Source: an uncultured Prevotellaceae bacterium
Lineage (GTDB): Bacteria; Bacteroidota; Bacteroidia; Bacteroidales; Bacteroidaceae
DNA length: 64,000 bases
Direction of reading: 5' to 3'
NCBI GenBank assembly: GCA_900316315.1
Contig: ONCK01000003.1
Span: forward strand, 62,001 to 126,000
Shown here: piece after piece, positions 16,887-26,179 of the stretch
How positions within the stretch are numbered: position 1 is the first letter of the stretch
Layout: each line of letters starts with the position of its first letter
The notes under the pieces: generated by a model
Database searches by the model: none
What the model was told of the DNA's origin: nothing
Seen by the model: only the letters and a program-made list of their open reading frames with translations
Translations under genes and position numbers: made by a program

Positions 16887-17771
16887 TTATTTGATGTTGA
16901 ACTTAGTTTCTATGAAATAGTGGTCACTGGGCCAAACCTTTCCCTGATGATCTTTGACATATTGTGCGTCTTCGACCTCTATATTACCTCGATAGAAGAT
17001 GAAATCTATACGGCGTTTTGGCTTTGATGGCTTGTACTCTGTCCCCATAAAGGCATGGTAGGAGTATCCAGCTTCTTTAAGGCCATGCACGGTCTCGTAC
17101 ATTTCTCTCCAGCCTTCTTGGGTACGAATATACTTTATAGGAGCACTCGTAATTCCAGCATTGAAATCTCCGCAGATAATCTGTGGAAAATTATCTGCAT
17201 ACTGTGAGCATTCCTCGAGAACCATCTTTATCTGATTACGTCTTGCCGAGTCTACTTTGTGGTCAAGATGAACATCAAGTATGCGCATTTCCTTACCAGA
17301 CCTCTTGTCGCGAAGTCGAAGCCAGTTGCAGTGACGCGCACGTGTGGTGCCCCAAGACATACTCCCACCGATCAAAGGCTGCTCTGATAACCAGTAACAT
17401 CCAGCTCCTTCAACATTGAAGCGATCGCGCCGATAGAAGATCACGTTTTTACCAATGCCATGATAACCTGTGCTGAAGGAATCCATCTCCGGTCCTTCGA
17501 AACCGAAAGCCACGTAGTCCTTACAATGTTCTTTGAAATACGCATAAGAATCGTAAATCACCTCTTGCAGGCAAAAGACATCGGGCTTGCGCTTTAAAAT
17601 GGTATTAACGCACAGCTCGCGCCGGCCCTCCCACGTTCGCTCGGGATAAGGCGCGTCAGCGTCCAGTCCCGTAATACGGATATTGCACGTCATAAGCGTA
17701 TAGCTCTTCTGCGCCTGCGACGTAACTGCAAGCAGGAGAGATAATGAAGAAAGCAAAAGCAACTTTTTCAT
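16887..17771 (-). CDS. Endonuclease/exonuclease/phosphatase family protein, exported
   Basis: A 294-residue protein with a signal peptide (MKKLLLLSSLSLLLAVTSQAQ) and the EEP fold motifs: LMTCNIRI, VFCLQEVIYD, RILDVHLDH, IICGDFNAG and WPSDHYFIETKF, which include the catalytic Glu, Asp, Asn and His. Family members cleave phosphodiester or phosphomonoester bonds in nucleic acids, sphingomyelin, inositol phosphates or other substrates. With an exported GDPD next door, a lipid- or polyol-phosphodiester substrate is more likely than DNA (inference). It lies 31 bp after the kinase/oxidoreductase gene. Confidence 0.88.
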   Translation of the reverse strand: MKKLLLLSSLSLLLAVTSQAQKSYTLMTCNIRITGLDADAPYPERTWEGRRELCVNTILKRKPDVFCLQEVIYDSYAYFKEHCKDYVAFGFEGPEMDSFSTGYHGIGKNVIFYRRDRFNVEGAGCYWLSEQPLIGGSMSWGTTRARHCNWLRLRDKRSGKEMRILDVHLDHKVDSARRNQIKMVLEECSQYADNFPQIICGDFNAGITSAPIKYIRTQEGWREMYETVHGLKEAGYSYHAFMGTEYKPSKPKRRIDFIFYRGNIEVEDAQYVKDHQGKVWPSDHYFIETKFNIK

Positions 17772-17802
17772 ACTTAAATGCGATTTACATTTAACAAAGA
17801 AA

Positions 17803-20800
17803 TCATCCTAAATATGCTCCTGTCTCCTTGAGTTCCTGACGCAAAGCCGTTACATCAACATCTGCCGGCTCCACGCCCTCCTGCATAGCCATACGGGCTG
17901 CACGTCCGGCGGCCTCACCCAGTGCCATACATGTGGACATGACGCGCGTAGAAGCCATAGCCTCGTGGTTCATAGACGAGCATCTACCGGCCACGAGCAG
18001 ATTGTCTATATCTTTGGGTAATAGGCAACGATAGGGAATATCATAGTCTTCTGGGCAGAAATGCATTGTACAATCCGTGCCTTTAGCGTGATGGATGTCG
18101 ACCGGGTAGCCACCTACAGCAATCGCATCGGGGAAACGGCGACACGCAAGGATGTCTTCGGCTGTCAAAACATAGCGTCCTACCATCACACGGCTCTCGC
18201 GTATACCGAGAAAAGGAGCAACTTTGTCCATCCAGGCATGGGCAAATCCAGGAACATACTTTTTCAAGTATGTATTAACTTGCTTTATCTGCTTGCGAGC
18301 CATTATCTCACCATAAGTATAGCTCTCGGGCTTCGTACTATCGACGCCGCTGACACGCGTCATATTTACCCAAATTTCATCTGGATTAAGACCTGTAATC
18401 AATATGGTACGAGCTACAGGCAGTTTGATACCATCGGCTTCAGCCTCCTTGATCTGGTTGCGAAGTCCGACTGTGATAAACATACCCTCACGAAACTGTT
18501 CGGGAGGCATGACATCCATATCATACATCTCTGGATTTTGTATAGCATCACGCAGCTTCTGCACCTCTACCCCTCGCATATTATACATCAGCGTGGGTGG
18601 TTGCATACCTCCCTCGGCATTTCCCTTATGCATAGTGACGCCAGCCCGTGCAGCCACGTCACCGTCGCCAGTGCAATCAATAATTGTTTTAGCCAATATA
18701 GCTTCGCGTCCAGCCTTGCTCTCTATGATTACACCTTTTACCCGACGTCCTTCACGAAGTACATCGGCTACAAAAACATACATCAAGACCTCGACGCCCT
18801 TTTCTTGCATAATTTCAAGCGCAATATCCTTTACCATTTCACTATTAATAATGGTAAGGCTCATATGATTCTTGCAGGGCTTGTGCTCACTGGCTCCACC
18901 TCTGGCTTTGAGCCGGTTGATGAAATCTTGAGGCAGGCCCTTTATAATCTGTTTACCTTGGCGATTAAGGAAGCCGAGGATAGGCAGGCCTATCGTCATA
19001 TTTCCACCAAGATAGCCGCGACTCTCCAACAGCATAACTTTCAATCCCTTACCAGCAGCTGCTTCTGCTGCCATGATGCCAGACGGTCCTCCGCCAACGA
19101 CAAGCACATCCACTTCTGCACGCACAGGGATGCGTCGCGCAGGTTCTTCTATTGTTCTCATATTGCTTGATTTGATTATATGTAAGCTCAATTTTTTTTG
19201 TTGCGTCTCCGTAAATACTCCAAGAGACTGATAGCGTGCATGACGCCGCAGGAGGAAACCTGTTCGCTCGGTATTAGGCTGATATGTTTGGATGGATGGC
19301 GCGCACAAAGCCTTCTGGGCTTCCGTCACCGATGGATAGAGACCAGCCACTACTGCTGCATGGATCACACTCCCCGTAGCCGCAGCTTCCTTGCAGCCCG
19401 AGACTTCAAGTGGCAAACCCAGGGCATCGGCTATCAGTTGTACCACAAACGGAGACTTACGAGCTATACCTCCTACAGCCACAAGCCGACGGATATAGAT
19501 ACCGTTTTTGCGTAAATGGTCAATGACATTCTTTGTAGCGAGAGCCGTAGCCTCTGCCAGAGAATAGTAAATTTCCGAAGCAGATACCGAGAGGCTGAGG
19601 CCAGTGACAGAAGCAGTCAGATTGTTGTTGGGAGCAGGACTACGTCGCCCGTTGAACCAGTCTGTAGCTAATGGGAAACCCTCCGTCACACGTAATTTCT
19701 CTACGGCCTTAGTCAGTTCGGGCAATATGCTCTCCTCGACTTCGTTTACTAAGGATATCTTCTGTTCAGATGTAAGGAGCGAAGTATGACTTACAATGTG
19801 CTCCACTGGCCAGCTTAACAGACGCTTAAACCATGCAAAGACGTCGCCAAAAGCCGACAAACCGCACTCAAAACCCACTAAGCCTGGCAATACGCTATCA
19901 TCTACTTGACCAAAGACACCGTCTATGTATCGTCCGTGCAACGCTGCCTTTGGCATAACTGTCATATATGCAGCCGATGTGCCAAAACTCATGACAACTG
20001 TACCATAAGTAATGCCGCCGCCGACACTACCACTGTGACTATCCACATTACCAATGCCTACAGGAATGCCAGACGGAAGCCCCACTCGTGCAGCCCATTC
20101 TTCTGTAAGTATGCCGACGGCATGCTCACAACTGTATTTTTCTTTGGGAAGATGATGCAGTATAGGCACCAAGGCAGGGTCCAGTTGATAAAAAAAATCC
20201 TCAGGAGGAAAACCGCCCCAATCCTCCGCCCACATCATCTTAACTCCCGCAATACAACGGCCGGTCCGCAGTTTGTCAATACCAGTGCAACCTGTAAGTA
20301 CCGCGGGAATATAGTCACACAATTCTATGACACTATAAGCCTTCTGACGAATGTGCTCATTGGTGCGCAAGATGTGGAGTACTTTGGGCCAAAAACCTTC
20401 CGGGCTATTATAGCCACCCATCTGACGCGCATAATTTATAGGCTGATTACGCATGAGTTGGTTAATCTCATCGCTCTCCGCCTGAGCGGTATGGTCCTTC
20501 CACAAGATGAACATGGCGTCTGGGTCCTCAGAAAAATCTTCCTGCAAAGACAGAGGTACAGCCTTGCTATTCGTAAAGCAAGGTGTGCTACCCGTCGTGT
20601 CTACGGCCAAGGCCCGTACCTGCTTAGACTGACTTGGATTACGCCTAGTCAATTGGCTTAATACAGTAGCCAATGACTCAAGATAATCTTTGGGATGCTG
20701 ACGAAATTGCGACTTGGATACATCGCAATATTGTTCTTCCTTCCATCTCGGATATTCCACTACTTCCGAGTCAACAATCTCTCCATTCTCTGCATCGGCA

Positions 20801-20865
20801 AGCAACGCTCTCACAGAGTCCGAGCCAAAATCCATACCTATGACATACGGTCTACTGTCCTTCAT
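17803..20865 (-). CDS. Ribulokinase-like FGGY kinase fused in frame to an FAD-dependent oxidoreductase
   Basis: One open frame of 1020 residues holds two complete proteins. Residues 1 to about 555 are an FGGY sugar kinase of the ribulokinase type (YVIGMDFGSDSVRALLADAE, VDTTGSTPCF, ILWKDHTA, GIGNVDSHSGSVGGG, GGIARKSPFVVQLIADALGL). Residues 569-1020 are a PF12831-type FAD oxidoreductase with the dinucleotide-binding motif VLVVGGGPSGIMAAEAAAG, TIIDCTGDGDVAA and LLVAGRCSSMNHEAM. The linker is encoded over a run of eight A (minus strand, 19199-19192). With seven A the kinase would end at codon 558 with TGA, and the ATG at 19161 would start a separate oxidoreductase. The fusion may therefore be an indel, a sequencing error or a slippage site. 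No arabinose isomerase or epimerase is nearby, so ribulose as substrate is not assured. Confidence 0.85.
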   Translation of the reverse strand: MKDSRPYVIGMDFGSDSVRALLADAENGEIVDSEVVEYPRWKEEQYCDVSKSQFRQHPKDYLESLATVLSQLTRRNPSQSKQVRALAVDTTGSTPCFTNSKAVPLSLQEDFSEDPDAMFILWKDHTAQAESDEINQLMRNQPINYARQMGGYNSPEGFWPKVLHILRTNEHIRQKAYSVIELCDYIPAVLTGCTGIDKLRTGRCIAGVKMMWAEDWGGFPPEDFFYQLDPALVPILHHLPKEKYSCEHAVGILTEEWAARVGLPSGIPVGIGNVDSHSGSVGGGITYGTVVMSFGTSAAYMTVMPKAALHGRYIDGVFGQVDDSVLPGLVGFECGLSAFGDVFAWFKRLLSWPVEHIVSHTSLLTSEQKISLVNEVEESILPELTKAVEKLRVTEGFPLATDWFNGRRSPAPNNNLTASVTGLSLSVSASEIYYSLAEATALATKNVIDHLRKNGIYIRRLVAVGGIARKSPFVVQLIADALGLPLEVSGCKEAAATGSVIHAAVVAGLYPSVTEAQKALCAPSIQTYQPNTERTGFLLRRHARYQSLGVFTETQQKKLSLHIIKSSNMRTIEEPARRIPVRAEVDVLVVGGGPSGIMAAEAAAGKGLKVMLLESRGYLGGNMTIGLPILGFLNRQGKQIIKGLPQDFINRLKARGGASEHKPCKNHMSLTIINSEMVKDIALEIMQEKGVEVLMYVFVADVLREGRRVKGVIIESKAGREAILAKTIIDCTGDGDVAARAGVTMHKGNAEGGMQPPTLMYNMRGVEVQKLRDAIQNPEMYDMDVMPPEQFREGMFITVGLRNQIKEAEADGIKLPVARTILITGLNPDEIWVNMTRVSGVDSTKPESYTYGEIMARKQIKQVNTYLKKYVPGFAHAWMDKVAPFLGIRESRVMVGRYVLTAEDILACRRFPDAIAVGGYPVDIHHAKGTDCTMHFCPEDYDIPYRCLLPKDIDNLLVAGRCSSMNHEAMASTRVMSTCMALGEAAGRAARMAMQEGVEPADVDVTALRQELKETGAYLG

Positions 20866-21014
20866 ACTGTTTTGACAAATTTGTAGTAAACGTCAATATT
20901 AAATTATTTACGTTTAGTAAAAGGAGTTCTTTCCGTTTCAGGCACAAATTTACCTTTTTATTTAGCCGTGCCAAAATTATCTCGTCAAAATATTCTACCT
21001 ATTATCAAAAACAT

Positions 21015-21022
21015 TACTTTTG
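21015..21022 (+). promoter_or_regulatory. Promoter -7 element of the 21061 lipoprotein
   Basis: TACTTTTG matches TAnnTTTG and is followed by GCAG, as often seen in these promoters. It lies about 40 bp before the ATG. Confidence 0.55.
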
Positions 21023-21060
21023 CAGTACAATAAAGTCATCTTAATCACACTATTAAAAAG

Positions 21061-21246
21061 ATGAAAGCAAGAGCTCTCTTCATTAGCCTTATACTGACGT
21101 TAACGCTGCTAACTGTGTCCTGCTCCAAATACGATGATGTACGGGATTTTACCAATGGCATAGGTGGTCAGGTAAATGGTGACACGGCAAGTACACAATC
21201 TATCTCAGCTCCCATTGATACTGTCTCTGTATCAACGCCCCTTTGA
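21061..21246 (+). CDS. Small lipoprotein, hypothetical
   Basis: A 61-residue protein with a lipoprotein signal sequence (LILTLTLLTVSC, cysteine at 21) and a short polar tail rich in Ser, Thr, Asp and Val with no recognised domain. The promoter element upstream and the hairpin terminator downstream make it a self-contained transcription unit, which supports it as a real gene despite its size. It stands alone on the plus strand between minus-strand genes. Confidence 0.7.
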   Translation: MKARALFISLILTLTLLTVSCSKYDDVRDFTNGIGGQVNGDTASTQSISAPIDTVSVSTPL

Positions 21247-21328
21247 CTGGTAAGTTCACACGCACTCTCTTGTGGCTTGCGTGACGGGATTGGACACAAG
21301 ATATTGACAAAAGCTTATAATTATAAGC

Positions 21329-21372
21329 AAAATTGACCGGCAGAATCTCATGCGTTACTGTCGGTCAATTTT
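21329..21372. terminator. Bidirectional terminator between the small lipoprotein and purT
   Basis: AAAATTGACCGGCAG pairs with CTGTCGGTCAATTTT around a 14-nt loop, one mismatch. The stem ends in A/T runs on both sides, so it can serve the plus-strand lipoprotein gene and the convergent purT. Confidence 0.85.
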
Positions 21373-21404
21373 GGTTCATCAAATTTTTTAAATTCCTATG
21401 AATC

Positions 21405-22589
21405 TTATTTATCCACGGCCTGTGGAGCTACCTTGGCCGCTAAGGTCTTACACTTAGTACGAAGGCTGTCGATATCACTGCCGACAGCACCGTAGCAGAG
21501 CATGACGCCCAGACGGCGCCCGACGCGCGTGGCGGGTTTGCCAAAGATTCGGATGTCGGTATGGGGTTCCGCGAGGGCGGCTTCTACGCCGGGATATTCG
21601 AGATGGTCTGCCCCTGCTATAGGAGAGAGAATGACAGCGCTTGCACCATATTTGTCTTGGTCAATAGAAGGAATTGGGAGGCCCAATACTGCACGTGCGT
21701 GGAGCTCAAATTCATTCAAGTTTTGCGTTCCTCCCAATGTGACCATACCAGTATCGTGAGGACGCGGTGACAGTTCGCTGAAGTAGACGCCATCCTTGTG
21801 GCTCAGAAAAAATTCTACTCCCCATATACCGGCTCCAGTGAGGGCATGGGTGACTTTGTCAGCCATATGTTGTGCTTCGGCAAGAAAGGCGGGGTCGATG
21901 ACGGCGGGTTGGAAACTCTCGCGATAGTCTCCACTCTTCTGAACGTGTCCTATTGGTGGGCAAAAGAGTGTCGGACCATTCTTTTGGGTAACGGTAAGAA
22001 GAGTTATCTCTTGGTCGAAGTGGATAAACTCCTCAATGATAACTTCCATTAAGTCCCCGCGACTTCCTTCGCAGGCATACTGCCATGCTTTGTGGAGCTC
22101 GTCCGGCGACTTTACGACACTTTGGCCCTTACCCGAGCTGCTCATTAAAGGCTTTATGACACAGGGGAATCCTATTTCCTTGCTGTGCTGCTCGAGTTCT
22201 TCATAACTAGACGCATAAAAATATTTTGCAGTTTTCAGTCCCAGTTCCTTAGCTGCGAGATCGCGTATGGCTTTACGGTTCATGGTATAGTTGACCGCCC
22301 GTGCGCTTGGTACAACTTGGATACCTGCCTTTTCACAGTCATAGAGCTTCTCCGTACGGATGGCCTCTATCTCTGGTACAATGATATCGGGCTGATATTT
22401 ACGTACCACAGACATCAGAGCTTCTCCATCAAGCATCCTAAAGACTTCGCTCTCGTCAGCCACCTGCATAGCAGGTGCTTGAGGATAATTATCACAAGCT
22501 ATAACGTATTGTCCCAGACGTTTGGCAGCTATGGTAAACTCCTTACCGAGCTCTCCGCTGCCTAGAAGTAATATTTTCTTGGTTTTCAT
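21405..22589 (-). CDS. purT: Formate-dependent phosphoribosylglycinamide formyltransferase PurT
   Basis: A 394-residue ATP-grasp enzyme that formylates GAR with free formate in purine synthesis. It has the N-terminal PurT pattern ([34 protein letters not shown]), the ATP-grasp lid ([18 protein letters not shown]), [18 protein letters not shown] and the C-terminal WGVEFFLS with LSPRPHDTG. The length matches the family (about 390). It stands alone with its own TAAGTTTG promoter upstream. Confidence 0.97.
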   Translation of the reverse strand: MKTKKILLLGSGELGKEFTIAAKRLGQYVIACDNYPQAPAMQVADESEVFRMLDGEALMSVVRKYQPDIIVPEIEAIRTEKLYDCEKAGIQVVPSARAVNYTMNRKAIRDLAAKELGLKTAKYFYASSYEELEQHSKEIGFPCVIKPLMSSSGKGQSVVKSPDELHKAWQYACEGSRGDLMEVIIEEFIHFDQEITLLTVTQKNGPTLFCPPIGHVQKSGDYRESFQPAVIDPAFLAEAQHMADKVTHALTGAGIWGVEFFLSHKDGVYFSELSPRPHDTGMVTLGGTQNLNEFELHARAVLGLPIPSIDQDKYGASAVILSPIAGADHLEYPGVEAALAEPHTDIRIFGKPATRVGRRLGVMLCYGAVGSDIDSLRTKCKTLAAKVAPQAVDK

Positions 22590-22615
22590 CGGATAATATT
22601 TGATCTTGTTTGTTG

Positions 22616-22623
22616 CAAACTTA
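22616..22623 (-). promoter_or_regulatory. Promoter -7 element of purT
   Basis: Minus strand TAAGTTTG, matching TAnnTTTG, about 26 bp before the ATG at 22589. Confidence 0.5.
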
Positions 22624-22709
22624 CTACAATTTTGCCAAAGTCTAGTTTTTAAGTAAAAATATTTGGATGGAGGATATTTTGGGGTAGCTAAGTTTCTGGC
22701 AATCTTCTT

Positions 22710-25184
22710 TTACACAAATCTATGACTGGCCAAAACCAGTTGCCTCACCTGATGGCAAAAATGAGTCGCACTCGCCAATTGCTCCAGCGTGATATGCATG
22801 CGATAGCCCCAATAGTGATGAGGATCTGCAGGCTGGTTGATTTGTTCGATGGCCATGTTGGGATTGCGCAAGACTGGGTCCATGCCGAGCCAGTCCTGCA
22901 GCGCGATGATGCAGAGCAGGGATGGGCAGTCTAAGTGTAAGCGAATGATTTGCCCGGCAAGCTCCGATGTCAAAAGAGCGGGCGCATTTCCGGGTTGGCC
23001 AAGGTATAGATTGTAGTAGGTCTGAGCCTCGTGACGATGCCTCTGCCACCAGAGACGTAAAGGTTCCATATCGTGGGTTGAAATGGTGTCTACCGATAGA
23101 CGAGGGTTGTTGGCAACAACACCAAATTGGCCTTCAGGTCGCTTGGGCATGCTCTGTATTTCGAGAGAGAGTATTTTGAAATGATTCATTACTTCTCCCA
23201 CACATGCGGGGACCATGCCCAGGTCTTCTGCACAGACGAGCATTTCACTAGAGTTCACGACAAGAGGAAAACGCCGTAAAGCCACTTGCCTCCAGAAGCG
23301 ATTGTGTCGTACATAGTAGTAGTCCTGTGACAACTGGCTGTAAGCCCGTCTGTCCTCCTCCGGAAGTTGCTTGTAGGCTCTGCTTTGCTGCCCTGCTATA
23401 GCAGGATAGTATCCGCCTGGCTCTGCAAAAAACAGAGTATTGTCCTTGTCCGGAGCTTGCACAATCTGGCCTTTGAATCCATAGTCTCTGATCTCCTGCT
23501 CTGAGAGTGGAAGGTCGGGAGAAAAATGCCCGTATAGTCCCTTCCCATACTTGACAGGAATCTCCCATATCCGGAAAAAACCGAGTACATGGTCTATCCT
23601 AAAGGCGTCAAAGAAGTGGCTCATATGGTGAATGCGCTTCTTGAACCATTGTCCATCCTGATCTGCAAGTATATTATCCCAATTGTATGTCGGAAATCCC
23701 CAATCCTGTCCATCGCGCGAGAAATAGTCAGGAGGCGCACCTGCCTCCTGATCAAGGTGGAAATACTCCGGGTGTACCCAAACATCGGCACTGTGTCGGT
23801 TGAGCCCGATGGGGAGGTCGCCCTTGAGAATGATGCCTCTGCTACGGGCATACTGGTGTACATGCGTAAGTTGCTGGTAAAGCAGATACTGGATGATGCG
23901 CTGGCGAAGCATCTTGCCGTCAAGGCCAAAATGGTGGATAAATGGGCTGACAACGGATGCTTCATAGCGCCCCATCTGAGGCCAACGAGTGAAGTCCGCA
24001 GTACGGAAGTGGTCTGTCAGCACTCTATAAGCGCAATATGGCTCCAGCCAGAAGGCATTGTCCTTGGCAAACTGCTGATAGTCTTTTCTCTTGGCAATTT
24101 GTTGCCATTTATCCTTGAGCGCCTGATGAATATAGTTCAGTTTTAGGCGATTGGCCTTTTCGTAGTCCAGTTGAACCAAACTGTTGAGATGACATCGACG
24201 TGCTTCAAATCGCTGGCGGCTGCGTGGATTGGCAATCTTCATGGATGACAAATCCATGTACATCGGGTGAAGGGCGAAGGCTGATACTGCACTATAGGGA
24301 TAAGAGTCTGTCCATGTCCCAGTGCGAGTCGTGTCTGTGAGAGGCAACAACTGGACGACATGCAGGCCGACGCTGATGCACCAATCTATCAACTTGCGCA
24401 AGTCGCCTATATCTCCGACGCCCCAGCTTTGCTCAGACCGTAGACTGAAAAGCGGCGCCACGACGCCAGCTATGCGTTCGTCTCTCTGAGGTAGAGGCAG
24501 GACTGGCTGCTCAATGATAAGAAGGGAATCAGACGAGGACAAATGCAGATGATAATTGGGGCCTTCTTGCCAGATGACATGCTGCTTGTCATCTGATATC
24601 AGTACATATTTATACTCGCTATGCGGAGGCAGCGTCGATGAGTCCAGCTCCACAGCCCAACTGTATGGCATCTGAGGATGAGCGACAATGCCGCGGGCAG
24701 GATCCCAGTTGCCCAGGCTCTCCCCCTCCCCTGTCAGCACGAGATGATAGCCTATAGGAGGCTGGTAATTATTGGCCACCATCCTAACTATATTGGACTT
24801 GACGGGCCTCCTGCCGGTACGAATCGGCTTGTTGATACACTGCATAAAAGCACTCGTATATCGATAAGCCTGATCGCCCGTTGTCACCCAGAAACAGAAA
24901 ATCGTGGCCCTGGTCGCACTATCTATAGTGGCATAATGGAGGTGTCGCGGCATCTCCTCGTCCATCACGCAATTGTCCTGTTCAAGCGTAAAACGGTAGC
25001 TCATTTTGCAAGCAGCCTTTTTGCTAAGCCGGACACAAATCTGCCAAAGACCATATTGCGCACTTTTCATCGCAATATGGTGGCTTCGGTGTAAGCCATC
25101 TGTGATATGGACTACTAAATGCCCGCCTTGCCTGGCGACATAAGGGATGCTGAATGAAACTTCTACGCTACTCTGCTGTATCAT
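22710..25184 (-). CDS. malQ: 4-alpha-glucanotransferase (GH77) with starch-binding domain
   Basis: The 824-residue protein is an amylomaltase that disproportionates maltodextrins in the cytoplasm; no signal peptide is present. The N-terminal part contains beta-sandwich domains, including a CBM20-type unit at about 140-215 (YHLVLTGEGESLGNWDPARG, WAVELDSS). The GH77 catalytic part begins near residue 240 (SLRSEQSWGVGDIGDLRKLI). It includes the nucleophile region FDAFRIDHVLGFFR (about residue 528), the acid/base AEDLG (about 655) and STHDME. The long form with starch-binding domains is typical of Bacteroidetes and plants. It lies 10 bp after the GH25 gene. Confidence 0.95.
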   Translation of the reverse strand: MIQQSSVEVSFSIPYVARQGGHLVVHITDGLHRSHHIAMKSAQYGLWQICVRLSKKAACKMSYRFTLEQDNCVMDEEMPRHLHYATIDSATRATIFCFWVTTGDQAYRYTSAFMQCINKPIRTGRRPVKSNIVRMVANNYQPPIGYHLVLTGEGESLGNWDPARGIVAHPQMPYSWAVELDSSTLPPHSEYKYVLISDDKQHVIWQEGPNYHLHLSSSDSLLIIEQPVLPLPQRDERIAGVVAPLFSLRSEQSWGVGDIGDLRKLIDWCISVGLHVVQLLPLTDTTRTGTWTDSYPYSAVSAFALHPMYMDLSSMKIANPRSRQRFEARRCHLNSLVQLDYEKANRLKLNYIHQALKDKWQQIAKRKDYQQFAKDNAFWLEPYCAYRVLTDHFRTADFTRWPQMGRYEASVVSPFIHHFGLDGKMLRQRIIQYLLYQQLTHVHQYARSRGIILKGDLPIGLNRHSADVWVHPEYFHLDQEAGAPPDYFSRDGQDWGFPTYNWDNILADQDGQWFKKRIHHMSHFFDAFRIDHVLGFFRIWEIPVKYGKGLYGHFSPDLPLSEQEIRDYGFKGQIVQAPDKDNTLFFAEPGGYYPAIAGQQSRAYKQLPEEDRRAYSQLSQDYYYVRHNRFWRQVALRRFPLVVNSSEMLVCAEDLGMVPACVGEVMNHFKILSLEIQSMPKRPEGQFGVVANNPRLSVDTISTHDMEPLRLWWQRHRHEAQTYYNLYLGQPGNAPALLTSELAGQIIRLHLDCPSLLCIIALQDWLGMDPVLRNPNMAIEQINQPADPHHYWGYRMHITLEQLASATHFCHQVRQLVLASHRFV

Positions 25185-25194
25185 AACAGATGAT

Positions 25195-26013
25195 TTAGAA
25201 GTATAAATCGGCGATACTAAATCCTTCCATCACTTTGCTGCGGTCTGTACGCCCCCTAATACCACTGACGGAGCCGTGAGAGGTGTATTGCCACATATTG
25301 TATTGACGGTCATCGTTAAGCTGGGGCTGATTGTCGTGATAAGACGCGATCATGAGCGGATAGTTATTGAATTCCCCTCCCTGCAGATAGCGGTTGTAAA
25401 AGTTCTGGTAAGTATAGATAATGGGCTTGCAGCCATAGTATCGGCTTACGGCCGTGACAAACTCCTTGAGACGGCTGACGAGCTCATCTTTGCTTAGACC
25501 ACCAGCGTGCTCGACGTCAATCAGAGGCACAAGGTCTTGCTTATTTCGCTTGACAACAGAGGTCAGATTGTTCAGTTGCATCTCCAGTGACGCATTGCCG
25601 CGAAAGAAATGATAACTTCCCACTTTGATGCCCACTCGGCGCGCTTCATTGACGTTGTATTCATACATATCATCGACGAGTGACTCGCCCTCTGTCGCCT
25701 TGATATAGACATAGCCGATACTGCCGTCGGATGCGACCCGATCCCAGTCTATTGTCCCTTGATAATGGGAAACGTCAATGCCCTCTCTGATAAGATAATC
25801 CTTGCTATTGGGGTTGACGGCTTCAGCTGACACAGGCAAATCACGATGGCGAATAGACACCTTGACAAGCGCATCAGGCACAGGATTTGTGAGGCGCACA
25901 ATCTTTTTTTTGTCTTTAGCCTTAGCCGGCTTGGCTGCATACGCCGACAGGCTGGCCAGCAACAGACAGAGGGATAATAATGATATATATATGCGATGTA
26001 AGCGGAGACGCAT
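25195..26013 (-). CDS. Glycoside hydrolase family 25 lysozyme-like protein, exported
   Basis: A 272-residue protein with a signal peptide (MRLRLHRIYISLLSLCLLLA...AYA), a short basic linker, and a GH25 domain. Catalytic and conserved parts are IDVSHYQGTIDWD, GYVYIKATEGESLVD, GSYHFFRGNAS and LVPLIDVEHAGG, with the paired acidic residues in the DVE segment. GH25 enzymes cut peptidoglycan at N-acetylmuramic acid. The location is periplasmic or surface. It is the first gene of a two-gene unit with malQ, an odd functional pairing that may be only positional. Confidence 0.93.
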   Translation of the reverse strand: MRLRLHRIYISLLSLCLLLASLSAYAAKPAKAKDKKKIVRLTNPVPDALVKVSIRHRDLPVSAEAVNPNSKDYLIREGIDVSHYQGTIDWDRVASDGSIGYVYIKATEGESLVDDMYEYNVNEARRVGIKVGSYHFFRGNASLEMQLNNLTSVVKRNKQDLVPLIDVEHAGGLSKDELVSRLKEFVTAVSRYYGCKPIIYTYQNFYNRYLQGGEFNNYPLMIASYHDNQPQLNDDRQYNMWQYTSHGSVSGIRGRTDRSKVMEGFSIADLYF

Positions 26014-26036
26014 CAGTAAAAGATGAGATTACAATG

Positions 26037-26044
26037 CAAATTTA
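26037..26044 (-). promoter_or_regulatory. Promoter -7 element of GH25-malQ
   Basis: Minus strand TAAATTTG followed by GCA, 23 bp before the GH25 ATG at 26013. Confidence 0.5.
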
Positions 26045-26179
26045 CAAAATATCTTTGACTTGGCCTTTTTCTAAAGTCAGTATTTGGCAGGACTGAGAAA
26101 CACACTTGTGGTTCTCCGGATGTAAATTTGGCATTTTTTTCTGACTGTACACCTCTGTCAGAATTGGATTTCCTCAAGA

